This document shows, one piece after another, positions 25,767 through 34,277 of a stretch of 59,475 nucleotides of DNA (position 1 is its first letter; each line of letters begins with the position of its first letter). Origin of the DNA: an uncultured Marvinbryantia sp. (GTDB taxonomy: Bacteria; Bacillota; Clostridia; Lachnospirales; Lachnospiraceae). The stretch lies in NCBI GenBank assembly GCA_934408725.1, contig CAKRVB010000016.1, positions 1 to 59,475 of the forward strand, read 5' to 3'. Under the pieces are notes generated by a model. The model saw only the letters and a list, made by a program, of their open reading frames with translations. It did no database searches and was not told the origin of the DNA. Position numbers and translations under genes: made by a program.

Positions 25767-27740
25767 TTATGCTTCTCCCCCTGTGCAGGAAATGACATAG
25801 ACCGGATTCTGTCCCATCATCATATGGTATTTTCCGATCTCTTTTGACTTTCCAATAGAAACCGCTGCGATATCTACCTCTTTTACCGGAAGTGTCTTTA
25901 CACAGTCCAGAGATTCTGCCACAGTCTCCAGGGCAATACAGTTGATCACGATCCGTACGGATGGATTCTTCTTTAGTACCAGCTCCAGAATTGTCTTCAT
26001 GTTGCCTGACGATCCTCCCACAAATACATGAGTCGGTGCCGGCAGACTCTCCAAAGCTTCCGGTGCCAGTCCTTCTACAATCTCCAGATTATCCACCGCA
26101 AACTTCTTCTGATTCTCCCGCATCAGAGCCACTGCTTCTTCCTTTTTTTCTATGGCATAAACATATCCGTCCTCTGCCTGCAACGCTGCTTCTATCGAAA
26201 TGCTCCCGGTTCCGGCTCCCACATCATAGACAACAGAATCCTTCGCCAGCCTCAGCTTTGACAGGGAAATACTGCGTACTTCACTCTTGGTCATCGGTAC
26301 TTTTGCCCGCAGAAACGCCTCATCTTCCATGCCATGGGTGATCACCGTATCTGGATTTGGGTTCTCCAGCAACACTACACAGAGATCTGCAAAACTTTGT
26401 GTCCTAAGTTCACTGGCAAAACCAGTCCGGATCTGCTCTGTCGGATAGGAGAGATCCTGCCCCACATGCAGCACTACCTGATCCATCTGATACTCTGTCA
26501 GTTTCTGACACAGCTCATTCACCATACTGCCTTTTCCCAGTAATGCAAAAACTTTTTTATTCTTCCGGATCTTGCCGATCAGATTGGCGTATCTTCCATG
26601 CTGGCTGACCAGTACCACATCCTCCCAGGACGTATGCAGCCGGTCACAGAGGTATACGACCGAAGAAATACCAGGGTACACTTCCATCTCTTCTCCCGCA
26701 AAGATCTCCATCAGTTTCTTTGCGCCACTGTAAAATCCCAAATCTCCGGACTGCAGCAAAGCTATTTTTTCATATTCGGGATGATTCATGACATACTCAT
26801 AGATTTCCTGCGGTTTGTAGGATACAAAAACAGGTTTTCCAGGTTCTGCTATCTGTTCCAGCATACGGCCTGCCCCGATTAAAAGATCCGCTTCCATACA
26901 GGCTTTCTGTGCTTCCACGGTCATATTGTCCCGGTTTCCCATACCGATGCCGACAATTGCCAGCTTTCGCTGTACCTGAATCTCTTCTTTCTGCATCAGG
27001 GTACGAATCACCTCTTCTAAAGAAAGGCCACTTTCTTTTACCGGGCGTCCGATTAGTACCACTTTTGCGCCTGCATTTCTGGCTGCACGGATCTTCTCCT
27101 CGTACCCCCCGTTCTTTCCGGCTTCCTTGGTCACCATCCATCTGGCTCCAAACTGCTTTAAAAGAGCTGTATTCAGTTCTTCCGAAAACGGTCCCTGCAT
27201 GCAGATCAGATGTTTTCCGGTGAAGCCCAGATCTGCACAGTGACAGGCTACTTCCGGTGTGGAAAGGACACGGGCAAACACTCTCTCTTCAAACTCCGGA
27301 ATAGCTGTATATTTATGCAATTCCTTACTTCCTGTAGTCACCAGTATATTACCTTCTGTTTCCTTCAGAAATTCTACTGCCGCTTCCACGGACTCTACGC
27401 AGACCATCTCTTCTTCCTCACCGGTCTGAACAGACGAGCGAAGCAGCCTGATATATTCACAGCCCGCTTCCTCACAGGCCTTTCTGATATTGGCTGATAC
27501 TTCTACCGCATAAGGATGGGTTGCATCCACAGTCAGATGTATGCCTTCTTCCAGGATCAGCTGCCGCATCTGGTTTTCATCCAGACGGCTGTGACTGACC
27601 TGAAGATAGCTGTTTTCTTCCAGAAGCTGTCCGCCATATTCTGTTGCCACACATACATAAGCAGGTACTTTCTGTCTCTTAAGGAACTCTGCCAGCAGTC
27701 TTCCTTCCGTAGTGCCTGCAAAAATGAGAATCTTAGACAT
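25767..27740 (-). CDS. cbiJET: CbiJ-CbiE-CbiT triple fusion (reductase, C5 and C15 methylase/decarboxylase)
   Basis: 657-aa protein combining three cobalamin steps. Residues 1-250 are cobalt-precorrin-6A reductase (CbiJ/CobK: ILIFAGTTEGRLLAEFL, TVDATHPYAVEVSANI, VTKEAGKNGGYEEKI). Residues about 258-460 are the C5 methyltransferase CbiE (LAIVGIGMGNRDNMTVEAQK, LLQSGDLGFYSGAKKL, VYPGISSVVYL). Residues about 470-650 are CbiT, the C15 methylase/decarboxylase (MTKSEVRSISLSKLRL, VVYDVGAGTGSISIEAAL, FVGGSSGNM). CbiET fusion (CobL) is common; adding CbiJ in front is less so and would allow direct handover of the unstable intermediates. It overlaps cbiH by 8 bp and the frame is intact throughout. Confidence 0.94.
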   Translation of the reverse strand: MSKILIFAGTTEGRLLAEFLKRQKVPAYVCVATEYGGQLLEENSYLQVSHSRLDENQMRQLILEEGIHLTVDATHPYAVEVSANIRKACEEAGCEYIRLLRSSVQTGEEEEMVCVESVEAAVEFLKETEGNILVTTGSKELHKYTAIPEFEERVFARVLSTPEVACHCADLGFTGKHLICMQGPFSEELNTALLKQFGARWMVTKEAGKNGGYEEKIRAARNAGAKVVLIGRPVKESGLSLEEVIRTLMQKEEIQVQRKLAIVGIGMGNRDNMTVEAQKACMEADLLIGAGRMLEQIAEPGKPVFVSYKPQEIYEYVMNHPEYEKIALLQSGDLGFYSGAKKLMEIFAGEEMEVYPGISSVVYLCDRLHTSWEDVVLVSQHGRYANLIGKIRKNKKVFALLGKGSMVNELCQKLTEYQMDQVVLHVGQDLSYPTEQIRTGFASELRTQSFADLCVVLLENPNPDTVITHGMEDEAFLRAKVPMTKSEVRSISLSKLRLAKDSVVYDVGAGTGSISIEAALQAEDGYVYAIEKKEEAVALMRENQKKFAVDNLEIVEGLAPEALESLPAPTHVFVGGSSGNMKTILELVLKKNPSVRIVINCIALETVAESLDCVKTLPVKEVDIAAVSIGKSKEIGKYHMMMGQNPVYVISCTGGEA

Positions 27741-28464
27741 TCTTATATCCCCTTGGTGTCACCATTCTGCCACCGATTTCTTTTGTCTGTGAATTACCGA
27801 TAAATACTGTCGTAAACATGTCTACCTGTGTATCGCGCAGTTCTTTTAAGGTCATCACTTTCATAGCCTCTCCTTCTCTGCCGATATTCAGAACAATGCC
27901 GCAGACCGTATCTGGTGACTTATGCTGCATACACAGATCACAGGCCTTCTGCAGATAGTCATGTCGTTTCTTGCTGGAAGGGTTGTACAGACAGATCACA
28001 AAGTCTGCTTCCGAAGCCAGTACCAGTCGTTTTTCGATTTTTTCCCATGGGGTAAGCAGATCGCTTAAACTGATCAGACAAAAATCATGAATCAGCGGTG
28101 CACCAAGGACAGCCGCACCTCCTGTAGCTGCCGTTACACCAGGGATCACTTCTACTTCAATCTGTGGATATTCGGTTCCGATCTCCAGCATCAGTCCGGA
28201 CATACCATAAACGCCTGCATCTCCGCTGCAGATCATTGCCACATTTTTGCCTTTTGCAGCTTCTTCAAATGCCAGACGGCAGCGATCCACTTCTTTTTTC
28301 ATTGGTGTGGTCAGAAATTCTTTCTCTGCGAAATGTTCCCTTACCAGATCCACATATACGGTATAACCAACAATGGTATCACAGTTTCTTAAGGCATTGG
28401 CCGCTCTCATCGTCATCTGCTCATAAGCACCCGGACCAATTCCTACTACATATATTTTGCTCAT
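27733..28464 (-). CDS. cbiH: Cobalt-precorrin-3 C17-methyltransferase CbiH
   Basis: Ring-contracting SAM methyltransferase of the anaerobic route. The 243-aa protein starts SKIYVVGIGPGAYEQMTMRA, whose GPG loop followed by EQMT is typical of CbiH/CobJ. It continues with NVAMICSGDAGVYGMSGLML, EVIPGVTAATGGAAVLGAPL, DFCLISLSDLLTPWEKIEKR and ICLYNPSSKKRHDYLQKACD. The start at 28464 has GGAGG 7 nt upstream; the open frame to 28494 overlaps cbiG without a ribosome site. Its C-terminus overlaps the cbiJET start by 8 bp. Confidence 0.95.
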   Translation of the reverse strand: MSKIYVVGIGPGAYEQMTMRAANALRNCDTIVGYTVYVDLVREHFAEKEFLTTPMKKEVDRCRLAFEEAAKGKNVAMICSGDAGVYGMSGLMLEIGTEYPQIEVEVIPGVTAATGGAAVLGAPLIHDFCLISLSDLLTPWEKIEKRLVLASEADFVICLYNPSSKKRHDYLQKACDLCMQHKSPDTVCGIVLNIGREGEAMKVMTLKELRDTQVDMFTTVFIGNSQTKEIGGRMVTPRGYKNV

Positions 28465-28490
28465 TCTTTTTCCTCCATCATCCCAGGACA

Positions 28491-29549
28491 TCATAAAGTA
28501 AAGTCCACCATATATTCCTCTACAGCCAGTGCCACGGTCACTCCGTCCCCTGCGGTCTTCCTGCAGATCAGCACTCCATAATCACTGCCACGCACTGCAC
28601 TTCTTTCACATACATTGGATACACCCGTGACGGATGCCACAAAAGCTGATTCCGTAAAATCCCCTTTTACGTTTTTTAATTCCTCCACTGTGTAAGTGAC
28701 AAATTCCACATTCAGATCTCTGGCTGTTTCCAACAAACCTTTTTCTTCTGCCTTCAGATCAATACTGGCTATTCTGCTGATACTTCTTTCTGAAATATGC
28801 TGTTCTTCCAGAACCTTCTGTATCTTCTCTCTGATCAGTTCTGCCGGTGTTCCTTTTTTACAGCCTACTCCTACCGTCAGAATTCTGGGAATCAGATGCA
28901 GGGTCTGCCTGTACGGTTCTTTATTCTCATAAACAGAAATACAGATTCCATTCGTGCCTTCAAACACCTGTCCTTCCTGCCATACTTCCATTTCTTCTGG
29001 AATTCTGCCGATCACCGGATAATCAGAATAAAAACCGATCTTTTTTTCATCCAGCACATCTGCCGATATTTCCTTTGCATATTTCATACTGGAAATATAT
29101 AATCCATTCTTTCTGGCAAAAACATCTACTGCAAACCGGCCATTTACATCTGTCGCAGTAGTGATCACCGGAATCGCACCTGTCAGATTCGCCAGGACAC
29201 CTGCCAGTTCATTTGCTCCACCCAGATGTCCGGACATCAGCGATATGGCAAATACACCCTTTTCATCCATGACTACAATCGCCGGATCTTTTGTTTTACT
29301 TTGCACAAATGGCGCAATACTTCTTACTGCAATGCCAGTAGCACCAATAAAAAGAATGGCGTCCATTTTTCCAAACATTTCACCGGTCCACTCCTGCAAC
29401 GGCTGATCCAGTATTTTCAATCCATAAGAAGAGGCATATTTTTTTATCGCATAGCTGTCACAGTCATACCCCTGAAGGGACATTGCTTTGCTTACCATTT
29501 CATTTAACCGGCTGCCATGCTGGGTAAAACTGATCACGGCAAGTCTCAT
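28491..29549 (-). CDS. cbiG: Cobalt-precorrin-5A hydrolase CbiG
   Basis: Opens the lactone and expels acetaldehyde from cobalt-precorrin-5A, a step specific to the anaerobic pathway. The 352-aa protein has the N-terminal domain (RLAVISFTQHGSRLNEMV), the mid-domain signature AILFIGATGIAVRSIAPFV, then VMDEKGVFAISLMSGHLGGA and NELAGVLANLTGAIPVITTA. The C-terminal domain runs from ILTVGVGCKKGTPAELIREK to SDYGVLICRKTAGDGVTVAL. It overlaps cbiF by 4 bp. Its presence, together with cbiD and cbiK, marks early cobalt insertion. Confidence 0.96.
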   Translation of the reverse strand: MRLAVISFTQHGSRLNEMVSKAMSLQGYDCDSYAIKKYASSYGLKILDQPLQEWTGEMFGKMDAILFIGATGIAVRSIAPFVQSKTKDPAIVVMDEKGVFAISLMSGHLGGANELAGVLANLTGAIPVITTATDVNGRFAVDVFARKNGLYISSMKYAKEISADVLDEKKIGFYSDYPVIGRIPEEMEVWQEGQVFEGTNGICISVYENKEPYRQTLHLIPRILTVGVGCKKGTPAELIREKIQKVLEEQHISERSISRIASIDLKAEEKGLLETARDLNVEFVTYTVEELKNVKGDFTESAFVASVTGVSNVCERSAVRGSDYGVLICRKTAGDGVTVALAVEEYMVDFTL

Positions 29550-30304
29550 TTGGTAGCCTCACGGAATTCTGTTGTAAATGCCGGATTGTATAATTCCGAA
29601 CGATTGTAATGACTATGTGTCACCACATCACCGATAATCATCAGCGCTGTCTTGGTAATATGATTTCTGGCTGCTGTCTCAGCTAATGTTCCGACTGTGC
29701 AGACAAATGCTTTTTCATCTTCCCAGGTGGCTTTGTAAACAATCGCTGCCGGTGTATCTGCTGTATAACCCCCTGCAATCAGACGCTGGGAGAGCTGTTC
29801 CAGCAGACCTGTACTTAAGAATACCACCATCGTTGCTCCGTGCGATGCCAGTTTGGCAATCTCTTCTTTTTCCGGTACCGGTGTACGGCCGGCCATTCTG
29901 GTAATAATCACTGTCTGAGATACATCCGGAAGGGTATATTCCAGGTTCAGTGCAGATGCTGCTCCACAGAAAGAGCTGACTCCAGGAGTGTAATCATATT
30001 CGATTCCTTTCTCATCCAGCACATCCATCTGTTCCCGGATCGCACCATACAGGCAAGGATCCCCGGTATGAAGACGTACCGTCATTTTGCCATCTTTCTC
30101 TGCTGCAAACATAACATCCAGCACTTCTTCCAGTGTCATCTTTGCGCTGTTATAAATCTCACAGCCCTCTTTCGCATAATCCAGCAGCTGTGGATTCACC
30201 AGCGATCCTGCATAAATGATCACATCTGCCTGCTCCAGAAATGTCTTTCCTCTTAAAGTAATTAAATCCGGCGCTCCTGATCCGGCTCCAACAAAATGTA
30301 TCAT
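29546..30304 (-). CDS. cbiF: Cobalt-precorrin-4 C11-methyltransferase CbiF
   Basis: SAM-dependent methylation at C11. The 252-aa protein begins MIHFVGAGSGAPDLITLRG and contains YAGSLVNPQLLDYA, TVRLHTGDPCLYGAIREQMD and YTPGVSSFCGAASALNLEYT. It also has QTVIITRMAGRTPVPEKEEI, the features that separate CbiF/CobM from its paralogues. It lies one base after cbiL and overlaps cbiG by 4 bp. Confidence 0.96.
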   Translation of the reverse strand: MIHFVGAGSGAPDLITLRGKTFLEQADVIIYAGSLVNPQLLDYAKEGCEIYNSAKMTLEEVLDVMFAAEKDGKMTVRLHTGDPCLYGAIREQMDVLDEKGIEYDYTPGVSSFCGAASALNLEYTLPDVSQTVIITRMAGRTPVPEKEEIAKLASHGATMVVFLSTGLLEQLSQRLIAGGYTADTPAAIVYKATWEDEKAFVCTVGTLAETAARNHITKTALMIIGDVVTHSHYNRSELYNPAFTTEFREATK

Positions 30305-30305
30305 C

Positions 30306-30989
30306 TTATTTCTCCTTTACAATAATCAGTGAATAGTAGCTTGCATCTTCTGGAATCTCATCTACTGATCTGTGGATTTTTTCTCCAGGCATTCCACAGT
30401 TTTCGATCATCACCACATCCTGACCACAGTCTTTGAGCATCTTTTTCACTTCTCCCATTTTGCTCGCTGCCTTCATCAGAACTTTGGTTCCTTTCAGCTT
30501 TAATGCCTCTTCAATCTGATAAGAAGCCGGAATGATATGAAGTTCCTCCGCTTTTTCTACAAGTCCAATGTTCAGCCTTGCCGCCACTGCACAGAATGAA
30601 GTAATTCCGCTGACGATCTCTGCTTCATACCCTTTTTCCAGAAGCTTGGTATGTACATAAATATAAGTCGAATAAACAGTCGTATCTCCTAAGGTTAGAA
30701 ATGCCACTGTTTTTCCTGCTGCCAGATAGGTTTCAATCTTTTCTGCCGCCTCTGTATGACACTTTTCCAGAATCTCAGGATCCTTGGACATTGGATAATA
30801 TACTTCTACGCATTCTTTATCTGCAATTTCCGGAACGGCCTGTACGGTGATCTGATAAGCCACCGTCTCAGTCTTTACCTTTCCAGGCACCGCGATCACA
30901 TCTGCCTCTCGAATCAGACGAACCGCCTTTAATGTTAATAACTCCGGATCTCCAGGTCCGATTCCAATTCCATATAATTTTCCTTTCAT
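30306..30989 (-). CDS. cbiL: Cobalt-precorrin-2 C20-methyltransferase CbiL
   Basis: First methylation after cobalt insertion. The 227-aa protein begins KGKLYGIGIGPGDPELLTLK and has VAFLTLGDTTVYSTYIYVHT, IVSGITSFCAVAARLNIGLV and KVLMKAASKMGEVKKMLKDC, matching CbiL/CobI. The ATG has an AGGAGGTAGC Shine-Dalgarno. It is second in the operon after cbiD and adjoins cbiF. Confidence 0.95.
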   Translation of the reverse strand: MKGKLYGIGIGPGDPELLTLKAVRLIREADVIAVPGKVKTETVAYQITVQAVPEIADKECVEVYYPMSKDPEILEKCHTEAAEKIETYLAAGKTVAFLTLGDTTVYSTYIYVHTKLLEKGYEAEIVSGITSFCAVAARLNIGLVEKAEELHIIPASYQIEEALKLKGTKVLMKAASKMGEVKKMLKDCGQDVVMIENCGMPGEKIHRSVDEIPEDASYYSLIIVKEK

Positions 30990-31019
30990 AGCTACCTCCT
31001 GTATTTTCCATTTCTATTA

Positions 31020-32174
31020 CTATTTTGAAATCATAAATCTGTTCAGCATCTCCTCTGCACCATCTGTCTCTCCAAGGAACCCATGGGCATTGGAAAAAAT
31101 AATAGCCTCTGTCTGAAGCGCTCCACCGCAGCGATGCTGCAGATAATAGTGAATCTTTTCTGTCACCAGCTTCATCACCGGTTCTGTCAGATTCTTTTCT
31201 TTTAAGATATCGATGGCTTCTTCGGTCGTAATGGTATCCAATATGCGTTTTGCCGTCTCCAGATCTGCTCCTGCACGAATCGCCTGAGCTGCCATCAGCT
31301 CCGCACGACTGTCCGCATGACGGGAATGGGTATTCATAATTCCGCCAGATACCTTAATAAACTTACCGATGTGAGCAATAAAAAGGATCCCCTTCACACC
31401 CATCTCCGCCGCCATATCCAGAGTTTCACCTACGTAATTGCTGCATTTCATGGAATTTTTCAGATCTATTTCCACATGTTCCCGCAGGAAATCCTCTCCA
31501 TAGTTCCCCGGAGTAATAATCAGATATTCATTACCGTTGGCATGACGCATCTCCATCTCCAGACGGATGCTGGCAATCAGCGCTGCTTCGCTCATCGGCA
31601 CCACAATTCCACTGGTCCCCAGAATGGAAATGCCGCCCTCGATTCCCAAACGTGGATTAAAGGTCTTTTTCGCCACCTCTTCTCCTCCCGGCACAGAGAT
31701 CACTACGGAAATCCCCCCTGCATAGTCCAGATCCTCACAGACAGACTGCACTGCTTCCCGAATCATTTCTCTTGGCACCCGGTTAATGGCTGCTTCTCCT
31801 ACTGGCTGCCAGAGTCCTTTTTTGGTGACACGCCCCACGCCTTTTCCACCATCAATCTGTACACCCGGCTGACTGCTTCTGGTCACATGTGCATAGATCA
31901 GAAGTCCATGAGTTGCATCCGGATCATCCCCGCCGTCCTTTCGGATCGCACAGCTGGCACTTTTCTTTTCCAGGTGTACATCTTCTGTCAGGAGATGTAA
32001 TAAGATCCCCTTCGGTGTCATCAGTTCCACTTCTGAAATCTTTTTTTGCAGAAGCAGCATCCTGACCGCTGCTTTTGCAGCCGCCGCAGCGCAGGAGCCT
32101 GTGGTATAGCCGCAATGTAATTTTTTATTATTCTTCATGACATAACAGTCTTCCAGACCGTTTTTATGCTCCAT
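31020..32174 (-). CDS. cbiD: Cobalt-precorrin-5B C1-methyltransferase CbiD
   Basis: C1 methylation step unique to the anaerobic corrin pathway. The 384-aa protein shows the CbiD signature KLHCGYTTGSCAAAAAKAAV close to the N-terminus, then VRKDGGDDPDATHG-type residues, VGRVTKKGLWQPVGEAAINR, SVPGGEEVAKKTFNPRLGIE and GISILGTSGIVVPMSEAALI. The start at 32174 has GGAG 8 nt upstream; the frame continues to 32258 but only through the riboswitch/terminator leader, so those codons are not coding. It is the first gene of the 20-kb operon and the one directly controlled by the leader. Confidence 0.95.
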   Translation of the reverse strand: MEHKNGLEDCYVMKNNKKLHCGYTTGSCAAAAAKAAVRMLLLQKKISEVELMTPKGILLHLLTEDVHLEKKSASCAIRKDGGDDPDATHGLLIYAHVTRSSQPGVQIDGGKGVGRVTKKGLWQPVGEAAINRVPREMIREAVQSVCEDLDYAGGISVVISVPGGEEVAKKTFNPRLGIEGGISILGTSGIVVPMSEAALIASIRLEMEMRHANGNEYLIITPGNYGEDFLREHVEIDLKNSMKCSNYVGETLDMAAEMGVKGILFIAHIGKFIKVSGGIMNTHSRHADSRAELMAAQAIRAGADLETAKRILDTITTEEAIDILKEKNLTEPVMKLVTEKIHYYLQHRCGGALQTEAIIFSNAHGFLGETDGAEEMLNRFMISK

Positions 32175-32208
32175 ATGCCTGTCTCCATACAAAAATTTCC
32201 TGTTAAGT

Positions 32209-32241
32209 AAAAAACTACCGCTGACAAAATGACAACGGTAG
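32209..32241 (-). terminator. Intrinsic terminator of the cobalamin riboswitch
   Basis: Minus strand stem CTACCGTTG/CAGCGGTAG with loop TCATTTTGT followed by T6, between the B12 aptamer and cbiD. Formation would cut the transcript when adenosylcobalamin is bound. Confidence 0.85.
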
Positions 32242-32244
32242 CAT

Positions 32245-32392
32245 ATGATATTCAACATTATTTATCATCAATTATGTTCTGAGAACCGGTTGCCGCAGCC
32301 TCACGAACTTCTGCGGTCTGCCCTGGTCTCTGACTGTTACAGTAACGGACTTGTGAGGGAGTTACACCCTGCTTCCCAGCTTAACAAACCTG
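32245..32392 (-). promoter_or_regulatory. Cobalamin (B12) riboswitch
   Basis: The minus-strand leader holds the conserved aptamer elements in order. GGGAAGCAGGGTGTAACTCC includes the core GGTGTAACTCC (complement of 32358-32368). The ACTGTAACAG segment follows, and then the B12-box-like AGACCAGGGCAGACC (complement of 32315-32329). A downstream terminator provides the off switch, so high adenosylcobalamin should repress the whole cbi/hem run. Confidence 0.93.
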
Positions 32393-32398
32393 TTTATA

Positions 32399-32427
32399 AG
32401 TATAGCCTTTTTTCTTTTTTCTGTCAA
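32399..32427 (-). promoter_or_regulatory. sigmaA promoter of the cobalamin/haem operon
   Basis: Minus strand consensus TTGACA (complement of 32422-32427), 17-bp spacer, TATACT (complement of 32399-32404), just upstream of the riboswitch. Confidence 0.92.
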
Positions 32428-32478
32428 CAATATACGGCTGAATTCGACCCTCATTACACAGGTTTTGTATTGCCAGTA

Positions 32479-32922
32479 TTATGCTTTTCCAGTACTGCCA
32501 AATCCACCACGGTCTGTTCCATCCAGTTGATCCGTTTCTTCGAATTCGATCACCGGCTGATGTTCCATAATGCGGAACTGGCAGATACGGTCATTCACAT
32601 GAATCTCTGTATCACGCATGGCCATGACCGGTACAAACCACTGATCGTTGTCCCCGCAATAAGATTCATCAATCACTCCATAATGATTTGTCTGAATCAC
32701 GCCAAAATTTTTAAATGTAGAACTTCTTGGCACTACATGGGCCTCATATCCTTTTGGCAGTTTCATGGCAATTCCAAGAGGAATCAACTTATATTCCCCC
32801 GCTTTTAATACCACATCTTCCGCCGCACGCAGATCAATCCAGTCTGATTTTCCGTCAATATATCGTAGACGTTCTATTTTGTCTGAAAAATATTTAATCT
32901 GTATTTTTTCTGTATGTTTCAT
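32479..32922 (-). CDS. dut: dUTP diphosphatase
   Basis: Hydrolyses dUTP to dUMP, keeping uracil out of DNA and feeding thymidylate synthesis. The 147-aa trimeric-type enzyme shows the five motifs in order: [14 protein letters not shown] (I), [12 protein letters not shown] (II), [14 protein letters not shown] (III), [15 protein letters not shown] (IV) and the C-terminal Gly-rich [11 protein letters not shown] (V). It follows nrdG by 31 bp on the same strand, pairing two deoxynucleotide functions. Its stop is about 50 bp before the cobalamin promoter. Confidence 0.94.
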   Translation of the reverse strand: MKHTEKIQIKYFSDKIERLRYIDGKSDWIDLRAAEDVVLKAGEYKLIPLGIAMKLPKGYEAHVVPRSSTFKNFGVIQTNHYGVIDESYCGDNDQWFVPVMAMRDTEIHVNDRICQFRIMEHQPVIEFEETDQLDGTDRGGFGSTGKA

Positions 32923-32953
32923 TGCCTTCTCCTTGTTCTGCTATGTCGTATCT

Positions 32954-33445
32954 TCAGGAATCATGAAGCACAATCTGACCACTTTTCAGGCTCTCCTGCA
33001 CATCAATCACCCTCTGGTTGGAGCTCCCTTTCCAGTGAAGCTGTGTATTTCTCAAAGCTTCCTCATATTTTCCATCTACCAGTACCGTCAAATACGTCAT
33101 AATTTCTCTGTCTTTTATCTCCTCCCAGAGATATCCGGTATACAGCCAGATTGTTTTTTCCGGAAATCTTTCTCGAATCGCCCGTGCCAGCTCCGTCACT
33201 CCCGCTTCATTCGCCGGGAACAGCGGATCTCCTCCACTAAAGGTTATCCCCGATATATAGTTCTCGGCCAGTTGATCAAAAATCTCTTTTTTTGCTTCCT
33301 CATCAAACCTTACACCGTCCTGCGGGTCCCAGGTCACCGGATTCTGACATCCTCTGCAGTGATGAGCACATCCCGATACCCAAAGTACCACACGCAGTCC
33401 ATCACCGTTTAACATATCATCCTTCGTAATGTTGTGATAATTCAT
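32954..33445 (-). CDS. nrdG: Anaerobic ribonucleotide reductase activating protein NrdG
   Basis: 163-aa radical SAM activase that installs the glycyl radical on class III ribonucleotide reductase. It begins MNYHNITKDDMLNGDGLRVV and carries the Cys cluster VSGCAHHCRGCQNP (CxxxCxxC), then ISGITFSGGDPLFPANEAGV and IWLYTGYLWEEI. Its partner nrdD is usually adjacent but is not found here; upstream lies a transporter operon instead. dut follows, and the two probably share a transcript. Confidence 0.94.
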   Translation of the reverse strand: MNYHNITKDDMLNGDGLRVVLWVSGCAHHCRGCQNPVTWDPQDGVRFDEEAKKEIFDQLAENYISGITFSGGDPLFPANEAGVTELARAIRERFPEKTIWLYTGYLWEEIKDREIMTYLTVLVDGKYEEALRNTQLHWKGSSNQRVIDVQESLKSGQIVLHDS

Positions 33446-33472
33446 AAATTGTTTTGTTTCTCCTGTATCCTG

Positions 33473-34276
33473 TTATTTTGAGAAAAGAATCCGGTCATTA
33501 TCCAGTTCCTTTCCTGCACCGGAATTAAATTTTTCCAGCAAACCATCCACCGTAATGCCTTCCCTGTCTTTTCCCTCAATATCAAGAATAATTCTTCCGC
33601 TGTCCATCATCAGAGTACGATTTCCCAGTTCCAGTGCCGAATGCATATTATGGGTAATCATCAGACAGGACAGATGATGCTCTTTTACAATTCTTTTGGT
33701 CAGATCCAGCACCTTGTCAGCTGTCGCCGGATCCAGGGCTGCTGTATGCTCATCCAGCAAAAGCAGCTTAGGCGGTATCATGGTGGCCATCAAAAGAGTC
33801 AGAGCCTGACGCTGTCCACCAGACAGCAGTCCAACCGGCTGCTTCATCCGGTCTTCCAGTCCCATATCCAAAACAGCCAGACGTTCCCGAAACTGTTCTT
33901 TTTCTTTCTTAGATACACGGCTAAGATAAGCATGCTGGCTGGTAGAGGTACGCAGATAAGCGATTGCAATATTTTCCTCAATCGTCATATTAGGTGCTGT
34001 ACCTTTCATCGGATCCTGGAACAGATGTCCGATGAACTTCGCACGCTTATGCTCCGGCAAAAATGTAATGTCTTCGCCATCCAGTTCCACAAACCCTTCA
34101 TCCACATAAAATCCGCCACAGATAGCATTAAACATTGTAGATTTTCCGGCCCCGTTAGAACCGATGATAGTGATAAAATCTCCATCCTTTACTTCCAGGT
34201 TCAGATGGTTCAGGGCGGTCTTTTCATTTACCGTTCCCTTATTGAAGGTTTTGCAAATATCTATGAGTTTTAACAT
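33473..34276 (-). CDS. trpZ: ABC transporter ATP-binding protein, TrpXYZ family
   Basis: 267-aa ATPase with Walker A IIGSNGAGKSTMFNAICGG, Q-loop region IGHLFQDPMKGTAPNMTIEE, ABC signature LLSGGQRQALTLLMA, Walker B LLLLDEHTAALDP and switch His LMITHNMHSALELG. The GTAPNMTIEENI segment is typical of ATPases that serve TrpX/ABC-sub-bind transporters. The start at 34276 (GGGAGG Shine-Dalgarno) lies one base after the permease stop; the longer frame to 34387 lies within the permease gene. It energises uptake through the neighbouring permease. Confidence 0.85.
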   Translation of the reverse strand: MLKLIDICKTFNKGTVNEKTALNHLNLEVKDGDFITIIGSNGAGKSTMFNAICGGFYVDEGFVELDGEDITFLPEHKRAKFIGHLFQDPMKGTAPNMTIEENIAIAYLRTSTSQHAYLSRVSKKEKEQFRERLAVLDMGLEDRMKQPVGLLSGGQRQALTLLMATMIPPKLLLLDEHTAALDPATADKVLDLTKRIVKEHHLSCLMITHNMHSALELGNRTLMMDSGRIILDIEGKDREGITVDGLLEKFNSGAGKELDNDRILFSK

Positions 34277-34277
34277 C

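Noticed and set aside
31317..32000. 227-codon plus-strand open frame opposite cbiD
   Set aside because: Antisense shadow of a clearly conserved gene; no ribosome site or domain.
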